A stretch of 27,462 bases of DNA. Origin: Chara braunii (Eukaryota; Streptophyta; Charophyceae; Charales; Characeae). Below are positions 1 to 9,524 of this stretch, in pieces. Under the pieces are notes generated by a model. It searched no databases and had not been told where the DNA came from. It was given only the letters and a program-made list of their open reading frames with translations. Location: the NCBI GenBank assembly GCA_003427395.1, contig BFEA01000020.1, positions 187,248-214,709 on the forward strand, read 5' to 3'. Each line of letters starts with the position of its first letter. The stretch's first letter is position 1. A program made the translations under genes and the position numbers.

Positions 1-486
1 TGGGGGGCAACAGTCCGGTTGCTAATCACCGGCAAGCAGACAGACAAGGACAAAAAAGAAGAAATCAAAGGAAAGGGGGTATCCCCCCAGGCCCCCACAA
101 GGGACTGAGGGGCAGCGGCAGTGGATAGGGGGGGCGAACTCACATTTCCCTAGAACCCCTAGTGCCTCCACCGGGAGGCTAAAACGCACCCACGACACAA
201 GGAAAAATGTGCTAGGACCTCCCCTACTACACCTCACACCCCCCAAGTTGCCATACTCACCTATCCAATTATCATCACCGAACCTTCTATATCTTTCCGT
301 AGCCTTTCCTCCCATTGACCTATTCTGTTCCAGTTAGCCATGATGGTTCGGACTAATCCTTTTTTATGCGAATATTTAGTAACTCCCCCACCCCTAAAAA
401 AGAAAACCACATTCTAAGACCCCGTTACCCAGGTACCCATCCTAACCCCCACCATACCCTCCCTCTCTCAAAGCAATCCAGCACGG
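1..486. other. Left flank, no gene supported
   Basis: This stretch is C-rich on the + strand and contains only short open frames on either strand, none with a recognisable domain. A 26-codon ATG frame on the minus strand (341 down to 261) is followed by a consensus-like GTGAGT donor, but its last codon is already a stop. If the giant element simply interrupted the second retroelement, this flank should carry the first half of that element's reverse transcriptase. It does not: the frame that would join is closed by a TAA at 443-445. Confidence 0.6.
483..486. repeat. Candidate 4-bp target-site duplication, left copy (ACGG)
   Basis: ACGG lies immediately before the LTR-initial TGTC and again directly after the terminal CACA of the right LTR at 23874-23877. 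Four bases is one short of the usual 5-bp Ty3/gypsy duplication, and chance alone could give such a match, so this is modest support for the LTR boundaries. Confidence 0.45.
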
Positions 487-488
487 TG

Positions 489-518
489 TCAGGCGGCCAC
501 AAGCAGTGCGCCGCCTGA
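489..518 (+). other. Inverted repeat at the LTR 5' terminus
   Basis: TCAGGCGGC (489-497) and GCCGCCTGA (510-518) are perfect 9-bp complements around a 12-nt loop, starting two bases inside the LTR. The same structure is at 19004-19033. Integrase recognises LTR ends, so a structured terminus is plausible, but no role can be shown from sequence. Confidence 0.6.
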
Positions 519-1479
519 AATCTGCGGTTTTGGGACTTACAAGGGCAAGTCCGTGTTTTGACGGTACTCTGGTTTGACCGGGCGGCGGAAATTAGGGGAA
601 CTCAGGGTACCCCTGATTCTGGGCACACTGAACCTTACGAGTAACCCTCAAAGATAGCGAGATGGGCAGGCGCACTCGGCGTATCTAGAGACCGTCATTT
701 CCGGCCGTTCAGAGGGCTGGAGCCGGATTGGCCTGCCGCGAGGAGGCATCGCGGAAACAGACCTCGCCGCGACGCTTTTGCAGCATACGACCGGGGCCGA
801 AATGAGGCCTCGAATTTTTGTCTATCTTAGTGCCATAATTAAAAATGGGGAAAAGGGACTAAGACTAATAGGGGAGAAGGAAAAAACATAATATCCCTTA
901 ATTTTTGTATTTTTCACGGCATTTAATTCTAGGGGGAATACCCTTGTTATTTTATGTTCCCGGCAATGAAATTAAAAACATAAAAAAAGATTAAAAATAG
1001 TAAGAGAGAGAAGAAACAAAAGGAATTCGACCATTTATTTAAACTCTCTCGGAATTTAATTTTGGGGATCTTACGGTTAATTTACTATTTCCGACAATAG
1101 AATTAAGGAAAGGGAAGAATGATGAAAAATGATGAAAGGGACGGGAACCCATGATNATTGGGAGATTGGCCTAATTTCGCCTCGATTANCCGCCATCAGC
1201 TCTGACCCCGGATTGAACATTTTCCCCGGATTTTAACAGTTTTCACTACTGCCGATGGTCGAGGTTCCCTGCGTTGCTTTCCCTGGTTTGCTTGATTACT
1301 AACATTACCGCAGTTGGGATGTTTTGAGAGCGGGAGTCGCATGGACAGCATGGGGTGGTGCTACCTTGGGTCGACTATGGTGTTTGGTTCGGTACGGATA
1401 CGAGGGTTGTTATGGAGTGGCTACGTCCTACGGTGTCTGACGTGCTTCAGGTGCGGTATGGGCCCGGTGACAGCTGTTT

Positions 1480-2110
1480 CACTACGGTGATTTATTTTCA
1501 GGTTTGGGACAGCTGCGGTGATTTACTCTCAGGACCGGGGCTACTACGACAGTTATTCCAGGTTTGGAACCTTGGCGGCAGTTTGATTTCAGGTCCGGAA
1601 AGGTTGCGGCATTCTATATCAGGTTCGGGACAGGTACAAAATAATCATGGCATGGTTGTACGGGTTCGGCGTCCGCGTGCCACAACAGCCCGGTACTGGA
1701 TTTCGGGTTTGGTCAGGTTCGGTGGCATCGCGGTGTTTCGTTTCAGGTTCGACGCCCTCACGNCGATTTATTTCAGGTTCGGGACCTCTGCGGTGATTTA
1801 TTTTCAGGTCCGGGACCACCGTGACGATTTATTTCAGGTTCGGGACCTCTACGGTGATTTATTTTCAGGTCCAGGACCACGGTGACGATTTATTTCAGGT
1901 TCGGAACCTCTGCGGTGATTTATTTTCAGCTCTGGGACGACTACGGTAGTTCATTTCAGATTCGAGACCTTGGTGACAGTTTATTCCAGGTTCGGCGTTA
2001 TCACGGGTATTTAACCCAGGCTCGACACCGTCACTGCGGCCATTTATTCCAGGGTTGGTGCCACTATGGCGCTTTATTTCAGCTTTGGGACCATTACGCC
2101 AGTCTACTGA
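1480..2110 (+). repeat. Degenerate ~30-bp tandem array with a 61-bp higher-order unit
   Basis: Roughly twenty diverged units share the core GATTTATTTCAGGTTCGGGAC. Units alternate between a TTTCAGGTTCGGGACCTCT form and a TTTTCAGGTCCGGGACCAC form. CGATTTATTTCAGG recurs exactly 61 bp apart at 1764, 1825 and 1886, so the best-preserved part is a dimeric higher-order repeat. The array recurs in the right LTR at about 19999-20629. It creates long open frames that are probably meaningless. Confidence 0.85.
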
Positions 2111-2615
2111 ACTGGGAATGGACATCAGGCGGGTGCGGTCGGGGGTGCCTGGCGCTGCAATTGACCGGGGGCTAGCCCCGAGCGATTTTGGAACAACGAA
2201 GGACTGTGGCCCTCTATGAGCGCCCTGCATGAATACAAGGCCGAGAGCTGGACGGAGGGGGATATAGGAGAACGACCAGGCATTGTAGGGGGATCGCATG
2301 CCAGGTGTACTCAGCGCATCACTGACTCGAGCCGCAGTGAGTCGGGAGGAGTTCGGCGCGAGGCAGTTACAGGAGAGACTCGGGGCGAACACGGTGTACC
2401 CGCGCGAGCAAGCTCGGGGTGTCGGCATCGGTGCTTGGAAGGTTTCACCGCGAGTAGGGATGAGAGGAGAGAGGTAGTTGGAAGCGTGCACGGTGCACGA
2501 GGAGGAGAGGTTCGGAGGTTGCTCGAGGCGAGCCAGGCGTGCCCCGTGCTCCGCGGTTCGGATACACGCGAGGGTAGCGCGCTGGCAGAGTGTGCTCTTG
2601 CGCTAGCATGTCCGT

Positions 2616-2633
2616 GCTCATGAGCTCATGAGC
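2616..2633. repeat. Perfect 18-bp palindrome in LTR
   Basis: GCTCATGAGCTCATGAGC equals its own reverse complement and is also two 8-bp steps of GCTCATGA. It recurs at 21135-21152. It could be a protein-binding site or simply a short repeat. Confidence 0.7.
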
Positions 2634-2728
2634 TTGTATGTCTATGTGTTAGCGTTCTCAGTTGCTCTGGTGTGAGCGATTGGAGAAGTTATCGGAAAGC
2701 GCGTTAGTCGCGGGGAGTTACCTCGGGG

Positions 2729-2746
2729 GAGAGAGAGAGAGAGAGA
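2729..2746. repeat. (GA)9 microsatellite in LTR
   Basis: Nine GA dinucleotides lie in a generally GA-rich stretch. The copy in the right LTR begins at 21248. GA repeats occur in many plant promoters, but position alone does not prove a role. Confidence 0.8.
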
Positions 2747-3690
2747 AGACGAGATAGTTAAGGAAGAAACGTGAGCTCTCGCACGCTTTATGCGCAGATG
2801 TCTTGAGTGGAGCGAAACCGAATCGGCGAGAGTACGGGCGAAGTGGGGTGACAGAGGAGAGGGGCGAGTCAGGCGACAGCGCGTGCGACGTTCGCTGTCC
2901 CAGCCAGCGCCCTCCTCACGAGCGGGAGAGTCCAGTTGGTATGCCCACAACGCGTGCGTGAGGTTGATAGAGGTGAGAGGGCGGTCAGTTCGAAGACACG
3001 AAGAAGGGAAGACACTAAGTGATCTCGTGACTGCTCCCGATAAGGGAGGAAGACACTAGCAGATTGAAAGAGCGAGAGTATGAAGAGAGCAGAGTGCGCG
3101 CTTGGCTGGAATAGCGGGCAAGTGCATTCGCTTGCGAGAGAACGCGTGTGAGAGTGTGATCGGGGAACAAGGAAGAGCGATTTGTGAGAGAGAAAAAGAA
3201 AGAGAGAGCAAGCCAGAGAAAAAAAGGGGAACTAGCCGATGCATGACGAAGGGATATGAGGGAATGACGACATGCGAGAGCAGGGAATCTGCATCTTGGC
3301 TTTCGAAGATGGATGTATCGGGCTCGAAAAATGACCAGATACTTTCATATTTGGGTTGGTGTTCATACTACGTCTGGCGCCGCGTGATTTCCTACCCTGT
3401 GCTTTGCAAACACTCGCATACTGTGACGGGGAGGCGCGCAATCGCCGAGTGAACGTTCACGAGGAGTTCACGGGGAGGGATGTGGCGTTGGCCACCATCT
3501 CTCAGGTCAGACATCGCTCATTGGTCGGAGAAAAAAAAGAAAGTCAAGCGGTGAGAGGCGATAACTCTCAAAGCATCGGTCTGCCCTTGACGCAGGTTAC
3601 GAGGTCCAACACGCTAATTGTCCTATGGCAGACTGCACATTTCGTTGACTAGCAAGAAAGATTCGTAATCACGGTGAGAGCTAACTGATC

Positions 3691-3706
3691 TTCTCTTTCG
3701 AGAGAA
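3691..3706 (+). other. Hairpin with TTCG loop, beside the splice-donor candidate
   Basis: TTCTCT and AGAGAA form a perfect 6-bp stem closed by TTCG. It lies 2 nt upstream of a consensus 5' splice site. A UUCG loop is stable in RNA when closed by C-G; here the closing pair is U-A, so stability would be lower. Confidence 0.5.
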
Positions 3707-3708
3707 AG

Positions 3709-3717
3709 CAGGTAAGT
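3709..3717 (+). promoter_or_regulatory. Candidate 5' splice site within LTR
   Basis: CAGGTAAGT is a full match to the eukaryotic 5' splice-site consensus (cut after 3711). A good 3' splice site lies in the leader at 6981-6999, about 190 bp before the first accessory ORF. Splicing between them would remove the PBS and most of the leader, giving a subgenomic mRNA. This works only if transcription starts upstream of 3709. The signal could also be chance in 4.9 kb. Confidence 0.3.
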
Positions 3718-3980
3718 CATCATCGGCAGGCCTTTTGAAAACTGGCAATGAAGAGATACTTCAGAGGTATTAATTAAGGCGGTGAGGCTGTGCACATCCA
3801 TTTGTGTCTTATCTCCAAGAGCGTCGAACGTTTCGCACGAATATTCTGTTCACCAGCCGATCGGACAACTGGTCTTCAAACGCGAATCTGCAGTTACTCA
3901 TTGCCTGTCGACAAAGAGGTGGACAAATTAGACCATATCAGAAAAGACTGAAGGGACGAGGGGTCGGTCGAGATATTCGT

Positions 3981-4012
3981 TTATATAATTGCTCCTTTTT
4001 TTTTTTTTTTTT
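3981..4012 (+). promoter_or_regulatory. TATA-like word followed by a T17 tract
   Basis: TTATATAA at 3981-3988 is followed closely by 17 thymines at 3996-4012. This is the best TATA-like word I saw in the 3' part of the LTR. If it is the promoter, transcription would start near the T tract and the splice donor at 3709 would not be in the RNA, so at most one of the two readings holds for the same transcript. Confidence 0.2.
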
Positions 4013-5359
4013 AATCATACTGAGTGGGTTATAAGCATCGAACTGTGAGTTTAGAGGAAGTTCTTTTTCAATACTAAGCAGGCTAACTCGCTTTGAACAA
4101 CAGCTTGGTGTAATTTCAGAACCAGAAGGTTGACTCTTGCTTTCTTCTCGCCTAGGCAACTTGCATAGGAGCTTGTAACTATTGCTTGGGTTCAAACGCC
4201 CTGGGTTGCCCAAAGGGTAATACTTGGAAACGAATGCGTGGGTTGCCTTCCTGACATGAATGGTGCAGGTGAACAAGGGCGCTGATCAGTCCGGTGCGAG
4301 CTCGTATATCGGTTCATTAAACCCGGGCTTGAGGGGAGCTGCGCCGTTCCACCCCGGCCAGCACTGTTTGAAGTATTACGTGACTGATGAGAACGAAAAG
4401 GGCGAGAGAGTAAGAGAGAGTACAGTGAGCCAGAGGGGGAGAGAGTAACGAGCGAAAAGGGGGAGAAGGAGATCGAACAGGGACAGAGACAAAGTGAACA
4501 TTTGATTATTATCCTTCATTATTTGACCATTCGTGTCGGCGAAGGCCTTTGCTGATTCAAGGGAGCTCCTAACTAAGCACCAGTATGTTCTAATTTGATT
4601 ATCCATTGTTGCTATTCNAAATACCGCAATTCTGAACCGGCTCGCTCTAATCCGTTCATCCACTGTTGCAGTTCAAAAGGGTTCCATTCCGAAAACTTTA
4701 AGACTCTACGAGGTGCCATTCTAATTAGAGCGGCCTCTTATCTCACTGGTTCGGACAAAAATTTGGAAAACCCCGNGGGACCGGAAAACAGTGGGCAGTG
4801 CAACAAAGAGAGAGTGAACNAAAAGGGTTGAAATGCTTTCGTTNGACCGCTGCTCTNAGTCTTCGCTTTGGTAAAGNGACTATTCANGTGCATGCTTTTT
4901 CCCAGGTTCCGATTAATGTGAGGGCTCAATTTCTGTGCNAGNTGTATCCTGCTTGGGTCGTGAGAAGTCGTTGACCCACCGAACGCTGTTTCTCCACTTG
5001 GGATCATGAGAAGGCAGCTTTCCCCTGAATGATGTTCAGCCTTGAGTCATAAGATGAAACTGTTTCTATGCGAGCTAACTCCTGCCCCGTGGCTATGTGT
5101 TGAGTTTGTTTGACTTAGGGCTATTTCCTGCGCTAAGATTATAAGTGAGGGTTTCATTCTCCGTTTTATTTCTACATCGAAACAAAGAAACTAGCTGGTA
5201 AGGTTCAACTGTCACAGTGGGATTAGTTACTCCTACCGTTACAGGAAACCCCTGTTGTTCGCTGAGGACCTCGGAAGCGGGTGCGGCGAGTGACAGGCGC
5301 CATGGTCCTTGGCTTCAGCGAACGGTAGGCGACCCCTCCCCGGGTTTCCTCACAACAAC

Positions 5360-5376
5360 GGCGCCGTTGCCGGGGA
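5360..5376 (+). other. Primer-binding site, tRNA-Asp type
   Basis: GGCGCCGTTGCCGGGGA is complementary to 17 nt at the 3' end of plant-type tRNA-Asp (GUC), the primer known for Athila/Tat-type plant elements. It begins 5 nt after the LTR end. The base at 5359 is C where T would pair with the terminal A of the tRNA CCA end, so the very last pair is mismatched in this copy. Confidence 0.88.
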
Positions 5377-6024
5377 GGGGAGCAGCACCCCTAAGGCCGC
5401 GGCCTTCCCCAATCAATGGGGGTGCGCGGGCTGATTGGACCGGGTACTAATTAGTTCGTTTTCTTGATTAGTTCTGTTTTTGATGATTTTTCAAATTAGT
5501 TTTTTTTAAATATCTCACAATCCACGCATTTTCGCGCGAAGTACGCAGGAGATAAAGTTCGTCCTCTCGACGAGGCGAACGTTATGCGATGTTTCTTGCT
5601 GAAATCTAACGATCAGATTTTGAGATAACGAATTTTCTTCAATTTCCTATTTATTAATTCGGAATTTTCGTTTTCCTTTTTTTTTTTTTTTGCGGGAAAT
5701 TGGTGCATTAATTTGAAACAGCCCTTTGGACAAAATTTGTTTAGTCTATTTTTCCCGTAGTTTTGATACCTTGGACGGGGCAAACGGAGGTAGTTAGAGG
5801 CAAGAACGGTGAGTAACAACAAAGAAAAAAAAAATAAAACAAGAATTAAATATTTTTTTTTTTTTTAAATTTCGTGTAAAAACCATAAAAGGGATTAAGA
5901 AAAAGTGTTCCGTCAAAGTTTTTGCAAATTTCGAGTGAAGTTGACGGGAGAATTTTGGGACTGAACGAGTTTTGGAAGAGAGCGTGCGGTTGCGCGCGAA
6001 GCCCCAAAAACCCTAGTAGATAAA

Positions 6025-6052
6025 CCCTAATTAGGGGAAACCCTAGTTAGGG
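6025..6052. repeat. Head-to-head telomere-like palindromes
   Basis: CCCTAATTAGGG (6025-6036) is a perfect 12-bp palindrome made of two plant-telomere half-units facing each other. CCCTAGTTAGGG (6041-6052) is a near copy, and a further ACCCTAG lies at about 6010. Plant telo-boxes (AAACCCTA) occur in promoters and 5' UTRs, and AAACCCTA is present twice here. Confidence 0.55.
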
Positions 6053-6280
6053 GGAGTCTTATTCGGGGTTTTGGGGCGGATAACAACCTCGAAGAGGAAG
6101 GATAATATACATAGAATATTTTGCCTTTTTAATCCTTCGGCTTTTTCCCTTTTGAAAAATTAAATTAAAAAAAATATTAAAAATAACGAAAAGGGATTAA
6201 TTAAATTTTGTTTTATTGTATTTTTAAATTCTGGCGTCTTTCCTTTCGGGTTGTTGAGCTAGGGGTGGAAGCCCCGAACC

Positions 6281-6320
6281 CCATCCCCACGGGGGGAGGG
6301 GAAATACTGCTCAATTTTCT
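6281..6320 (+). repeat. Leader direct repeat, copy 1
   Basis: CCATCCCCACGGGGGGAGGG and the following bases resemble 6466-6505 (CCATCCTCACGGGGGGAAGG and following), 185 bp downstream. Both continue into a TGCTC/GAATTTT-type segment, and both are preceded by a CTTTCGG/CTTCGG-containing segment. They look like a diverged local duplication. Confidence 0.6.
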
Positions 6321-6465
6321 AAAAAATTTGTAAAATATTTCAAATTAATTAAGAAATAATTAGAGAAAATACACAAAAATTGGTTAAAAATTAATATTTT
6401 CTTTTGATATTTCTTTCCTTTTGCTATACTCCTTCGGCGGCTATTTTGAGTCCGTCGGCCACACG

Positions 6466-6505
6466 CCATCCTCACGGGGGGAAGGCGAAGTGCTGCTGAA
6501 TTTTT
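6466..6505 (+). repeat. Leader direct repeat, copy 2
   Basis: Diverged copy of 6281-6320, differing at several scattered positions. No coding potential is shared by the two copies. Confidence 0.6.
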
Positions 6506-6980
6506 CGGGGGCCCTTGTGGTCAAGCAGTTTTGCCTAAAGATATATACAAGGGATATGAGTGTATGTAAAATAAGAAAGAGGGTGTATCTTAAGTAAGCG
6601 TAGTTTTTGTAAATTAAATACAATTAAATACAGAAAATTCCCTAGGAAGGAAAAGGAGGAGCGAATTGGAGTAGAAAAAGTATAGGGCTGATCCCTTACC
6701 CCTCTCAAGGGTTGGGACCAGGGAAGGAAAATATCCCTAATTAAAACTTATTTATTCGGAATTTATACAATAAAAATTCAAAATAAATAATTAGCATTCA
6801 GCGGAAGGGGAGACGCACTTGCCACGCTACTCTCTAGGGGAAGCCTTGAATGCCCCTAGGCAGAGGTTGAGGGCCAGTGGGTTTCTGAAGGTTAAAAGTA
6901 ATTTTTATTAATTTAAATATGTTAAAATTCCTTAAAAATACTAAAATGGCTTAGAAAGATGGCGAAAGAAGGTGAAGGCC

Positions 6981-6999
6981 TTCTGATTTTGTTTCTTAG
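6981..6999 (+). promoter_or_regulatory. Candidate 3' splice site before accessory ORFs
   Basis: TTCTGATTTTGTTTCTTAG followed by G is a pyrimidine-rich tract ending in AG, a good acceptor by eye. It lies about 190 bp upstream of the first accessory frame and could pair with the donor at 3709-3717. RNA evidence is needed to decide. Confidence 0.3.
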
Positions 7000-7052
7000 G
7001 TAGGAGGGGACATTTGTACTCCTGAGGGGTGACCGGAGCAGTCAGAGGCAGC

Positions 7053-7092
7053 GTTCCCTCGAACAGAGCACACGCCTTCTATTCGAGGGAAC
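7053..7092 (+). other. Perfect 11-bp stem-loop in leader
   Basis: GTTCCCTCGAA (7053-7063) and TTCGAGGGAAC (7082-7092) are exact reverse complements around an 18-nt loop. It sits about 100 nt upstream of the first accessory ORF, a position where packaging, dimerisation or translation-control elements are found in retroelement leaders. Confidence 0.65.
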
Positions 7093-7188
7093 TCGACTAT
7101 AGGGCCTGTTGCTTTTTCTAGAGTCGGGACTCCGCCCTGTAGCACCATAGGGGACCTTGGATAGTTAGGAGATAGATCGACGATGTGA

Positions 7189-7926
7189 TATCGGGGCTCC
7201 CAACGAAGGGAGGCGAAGCGCTACCGAAATTTCCTTGAAATCAACAAGCCTCCTTCTACTATCTTTCACTTTCTCTATGAGGCCACCATCGACTGGGACT
7301 TGGAGCCCCCTGAACTCATAGAAGGGGATCTGGTGGAGTTCACGATTCCCGGGCGCAGCGTTCGATATATTGATGGCCAGTTCGCGTGGAGGCCCATAGT
7401 CTTGTCTGCGGACGTGTGGCTTTGGACGCACAGAGAGCATCGGCAAGGACAAGGAGTGGCCGTGGTGAGAGCCTACTTGTACTTAGGACCGGACGCGGTT
7501 ACGGAGGCCGTGCTGAGCCTCGCGACGACCGGGACTAGTGGCGCGATTAGCAGGGCGTTACGCTACCTGAGGGAGGAGGTAGCCGCCTTCCGAGCGGAGG
7601 ACTTGAGCGATCCATTGACCCTTTTTCACGGACGCCCTCCACTTGATATAACGGGCGAGCTGGTGGTAGCGCGGGACGGGTTTTTCCCGTATAGCGTACG
7701 GAGTCTGCGGGCGATAGTTCCGGCATTCGTAGTAGAGAGCGTCTTTGGAGGAATTGGTAGAGTGGTCGAGACGTACCTAGCCTATCAGGATCTCAAGATC
7801 CTGGCGAGGAGGCCTGACGACCTCAACTACATCTATTATTCACTCGCGACCAGCGGACCTTGTTGGGGTGACGAGAGGGTTCAACTTATAGAGCTGATCC
7901 GTTCGATAGACGACGAGTGGCCCTAG
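7189..7926 (+). pseudogene. Accessory domain A, copy 1 (unrecognised)
   Basis: The frame is open for about 245 codons with no early in-frame ATG. An ATG at 7183-7185 sits immediately upstream but is followed directly by TGA (7186-7188), so the likely original start is cut off by one stop. I do not recognise the protein. It clearly resembles copies A2 and A3: a S/A-x-D-V-x-x-W segment (SADVWLW), a helix-like middle rich in A, R and E, then FFPYSVRSLRAIVPAFVVES, matching HFPYPSSQLRVTLPCFVAE in A2. It ends at TAG 7924-7926. The related A2 frame continues into an acidic tail, and the equivalent tail here lies in another frame (B1), so a frameshift separates them. No signal peptide, membrane span or catalytic motif is visible. 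Confidence 0.6.
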
Positions 7927-7976
7927 TCTCCGTGCGTTTGCGATTGGGTGGACCGTGAGCTCCGTGCAAGCCCTGA

Positions 7977-8264
7977 GTAGTTGACCTGCATCGGGCGGCT
8001 CTTCTCAGACGACTGGGTAGCTGGTGGAGTGAGTACGCCGGGCGACCTCTGATATACGGCCATCAGTTGGTTGAGTACTACCCGGCTATAGGGAAGGCGC
8101 CATACCGCGTCGAGGACGAGTTTGACGACGAGGGTTGGGGGCGAGACAACGACGAGGACGCCCGGGAGCCAGATTGGGTCGATCCAAAGGGTGGGGTTGA
8201 CGAGGAGGAGATCGACGTTACGGACGCCCAATTCCCCAGGATAGGAGTAGCAGTTCGGGCATAG
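7977..8264 (+). pseudogene. Acidic tail domain B, copy 1, frameshifted from A1
   Basis: This frame is open from 7977 to TAG 8262-8264 without an ATG. It begins with a basic/hydrophobic part, then a GRPLIYGHQLVEYYPAIG segment, then a strongly acidic stretch rich in D, E, G and W. The later A2-B2 frame shows the same sequence character after its A domain (HLILTGEVEEYYRQVY, then an acidic D/E/W-rich tail). I therefore read 7977-8264 as the C-terminal part of A1, displaced by a frameshift between about 7920 and 7980. Function unknown. Confidence 0.45.
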
Positions 8265-8310
8265 GAGCGGGCTTAGCGTCAGATATCGACGAATAGCGGA
8301 GAGCGGATAA

Positions 8311-9414
8311 ATGGTAGAGAAGGCCAGCGGGGTGGAGCTTGAGATCGACGACGCCAGATGGCCTAGACCCCCAGAGACAGTAGCGCCAGGCAGGGTGGTG
8401 CTAGATCTACCGGCCAGAGGGGTTTCTGCGGATGCGATAGAGAGTCGATGGTCATCGACGGTGCTGGCCTCAGACGTACACTTCTGGTCGTATGTCATCG
8501 AGACATTCGAGCCGGACAGTCAGGGGTGGCGACGACCTGGCACGACTAGTATAGAGGTAGTGGGGCACATTTACTACTCGTCGGAGGTGCTAGCTACGAT
8601 CTATTATCACGGCCTCATACACGATCATTGGCGAGAGGAGCAGACTGCGAGGGCGATCTTACTGGCTAGAGAGGACTCCGCACGCGGCGAGGTAGAGCGA
8701 CTGCACGGGGGTGTTCGGAGAGTGACGACGACCTTCAGGATTGGAGGACACTTCCCATATCCTAGCAGTCAACTGCGTGTGACACTTCCGTGCTTCGTGG
8801 CAGAGTGGCTTTGGGGACTTAGGCGTCTGGGTGAGATCTACTTTGTGGCTCTTGACTTGGACGGCCTCTGCCGAGGGTACACTGACAGAGATTGGGTGTT
8901 GTATGCGCAGTTTGTAGCAGGGCCGCTTGTAGGCGAGCGAGGACTCTAGCTGATTGAGTTCCTGCGGGCCATTGTACCTACCGGGATCCCTGACCTATAC
9001 TCTCTGTACCAGCCCCTAGCCTTTTGGACGACGCTAGAGAGAGAGGCTCGGAGGCCTACAGATCATTTAGCTGGAGTAGGATAGCTGTTAGCCGAGACTC
9101 GTGAGGAGAGGCCGGGCCATCTCATCTTGACCGGGGAGGTTGAGGAGTATTACCGGCAGGTATATCCAGAGGCAGACGATCTTGCGTGGTACGCTGAGGA
9201 TCGGAATTGGGAGGAGTTCGATGACATAGACCCTTGGGGTGACCAGGGCGAGGACTGGGGAGATCTGGCGCGGGCCGAGGGACAAGAGCAGGTAGGTGGG
9301 GAGGCGCCGCAGGAGGACGGCTGGGGGCATCTCCTTCAGGCCGAGGGACAGGAGGATATCCCATGGGGTCAGAGGGTAGATGAGGACACAGATGAGGATA
9401 TGCCAGATGCATGA
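8311..9414 (+). pseudogene. Accessory A-B protein, copy 2, two internal TAG stops
   Basis: It starts at ATG 8311 and runs in one frame to TGA at 9412, about 367 codons, broken by TAG at 8947-8949 and 9079-9081. Domain A (about residues 10-230) aligns by eye with A1 and A3: LASDVHFW, a GHIYYSSEVL strand-like segment, HFPYPSSQLRVTLPCFVAE. Right after the first TAG the frame continues LIEFLRAI, matching VQLIELIRS in A1, where the stop position is a glutamine (CAA); CAG-to-TAG explains it. Residues from about 270 are the acidic B tail with repeated AEGQE and W/D/E clusters. The protein matches no retroelement domain I know; it could be a structural or regulatory accessory product. Confidence 0.6.
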
Positions 9415-9524
9415 GACGACTAGAGGCAGGGCATATCCGAGTGAGGTTTAGATAAGAGAGTATTGGAGAGACGGTGAGCAGATATCTTTAGGTGAGGTGA
9501 GACTGGCAGCAAGAGCAGGAAAGG

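Larger units (their letters stand above)
487..5354 (+). repeat. 5' long terminal repeat
   Basis: This is a direct repeat of 19002-23873 (offset 18515 before, and 18519 after, a 4-bp indel near 536-542). It begins TGTC and ends CACA, 5 nt before the primer-binding site. At 4868 bp it is among the longest LTR types. It holds a terminal hairpin, a degenerate 30/61-bp tandem array, a GA microsatellite, an 18-bp palindrome, a hairpin next to a consensus splice donor, a TATA-like word and a T17 tract. Open frames inside it (for example 1355-1885 and 2216-2623) match nothing I recognise and I do not call them genes. The two copies differ only in roughly the first 190 and last 316 bp. Confidence 0.95.
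5377..7188 (+). other. Untranslated leader between PBS and accessory ORFs
   Basis: About 1.8 kb of mostly AT-rich sequence with homopolymer A and T runs and no supportable gene. It contains head-to-head telomere-like words (6025-6052), a diverged 40-bp direct repeat (6281-6320 and 6466-6505), a splice-acceptor-like site (6981-6999) and a strong hairpin (7053-7092). In LTR elements this stretch usually carries packaging and translation signals, so the structured parts are candidates. Confidence 0.7.

Noticed and set aside
22-341. Minus-strand frames near the left edge, including a 26-codon ATG frame followed by GTGAGT
   Set aside because: Short, no recognisable domain, and the small frame already stops at the putative donor; not enough to call a gene or exon.
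1355-1885. 176-codon frame in the LTR (and its twin at 19874-20404)
   Set aside because: It lies over the degenerate tandem array; the peptide is a by-product of the repeat and both LTR copies are assembled from one consensus.
1764-1947. Regular 61-bp spacing considered as a CRISPR array
   Set aside because: No distinct conserved repeats with unique spacers; the units are degenerate tandem copies in a eukaryotic LTR.
5360-5376. Possible tRNA-Asp gene
   Set aside because: Only the complement of the tRNA 3' end is present; it is a primer-binding site.
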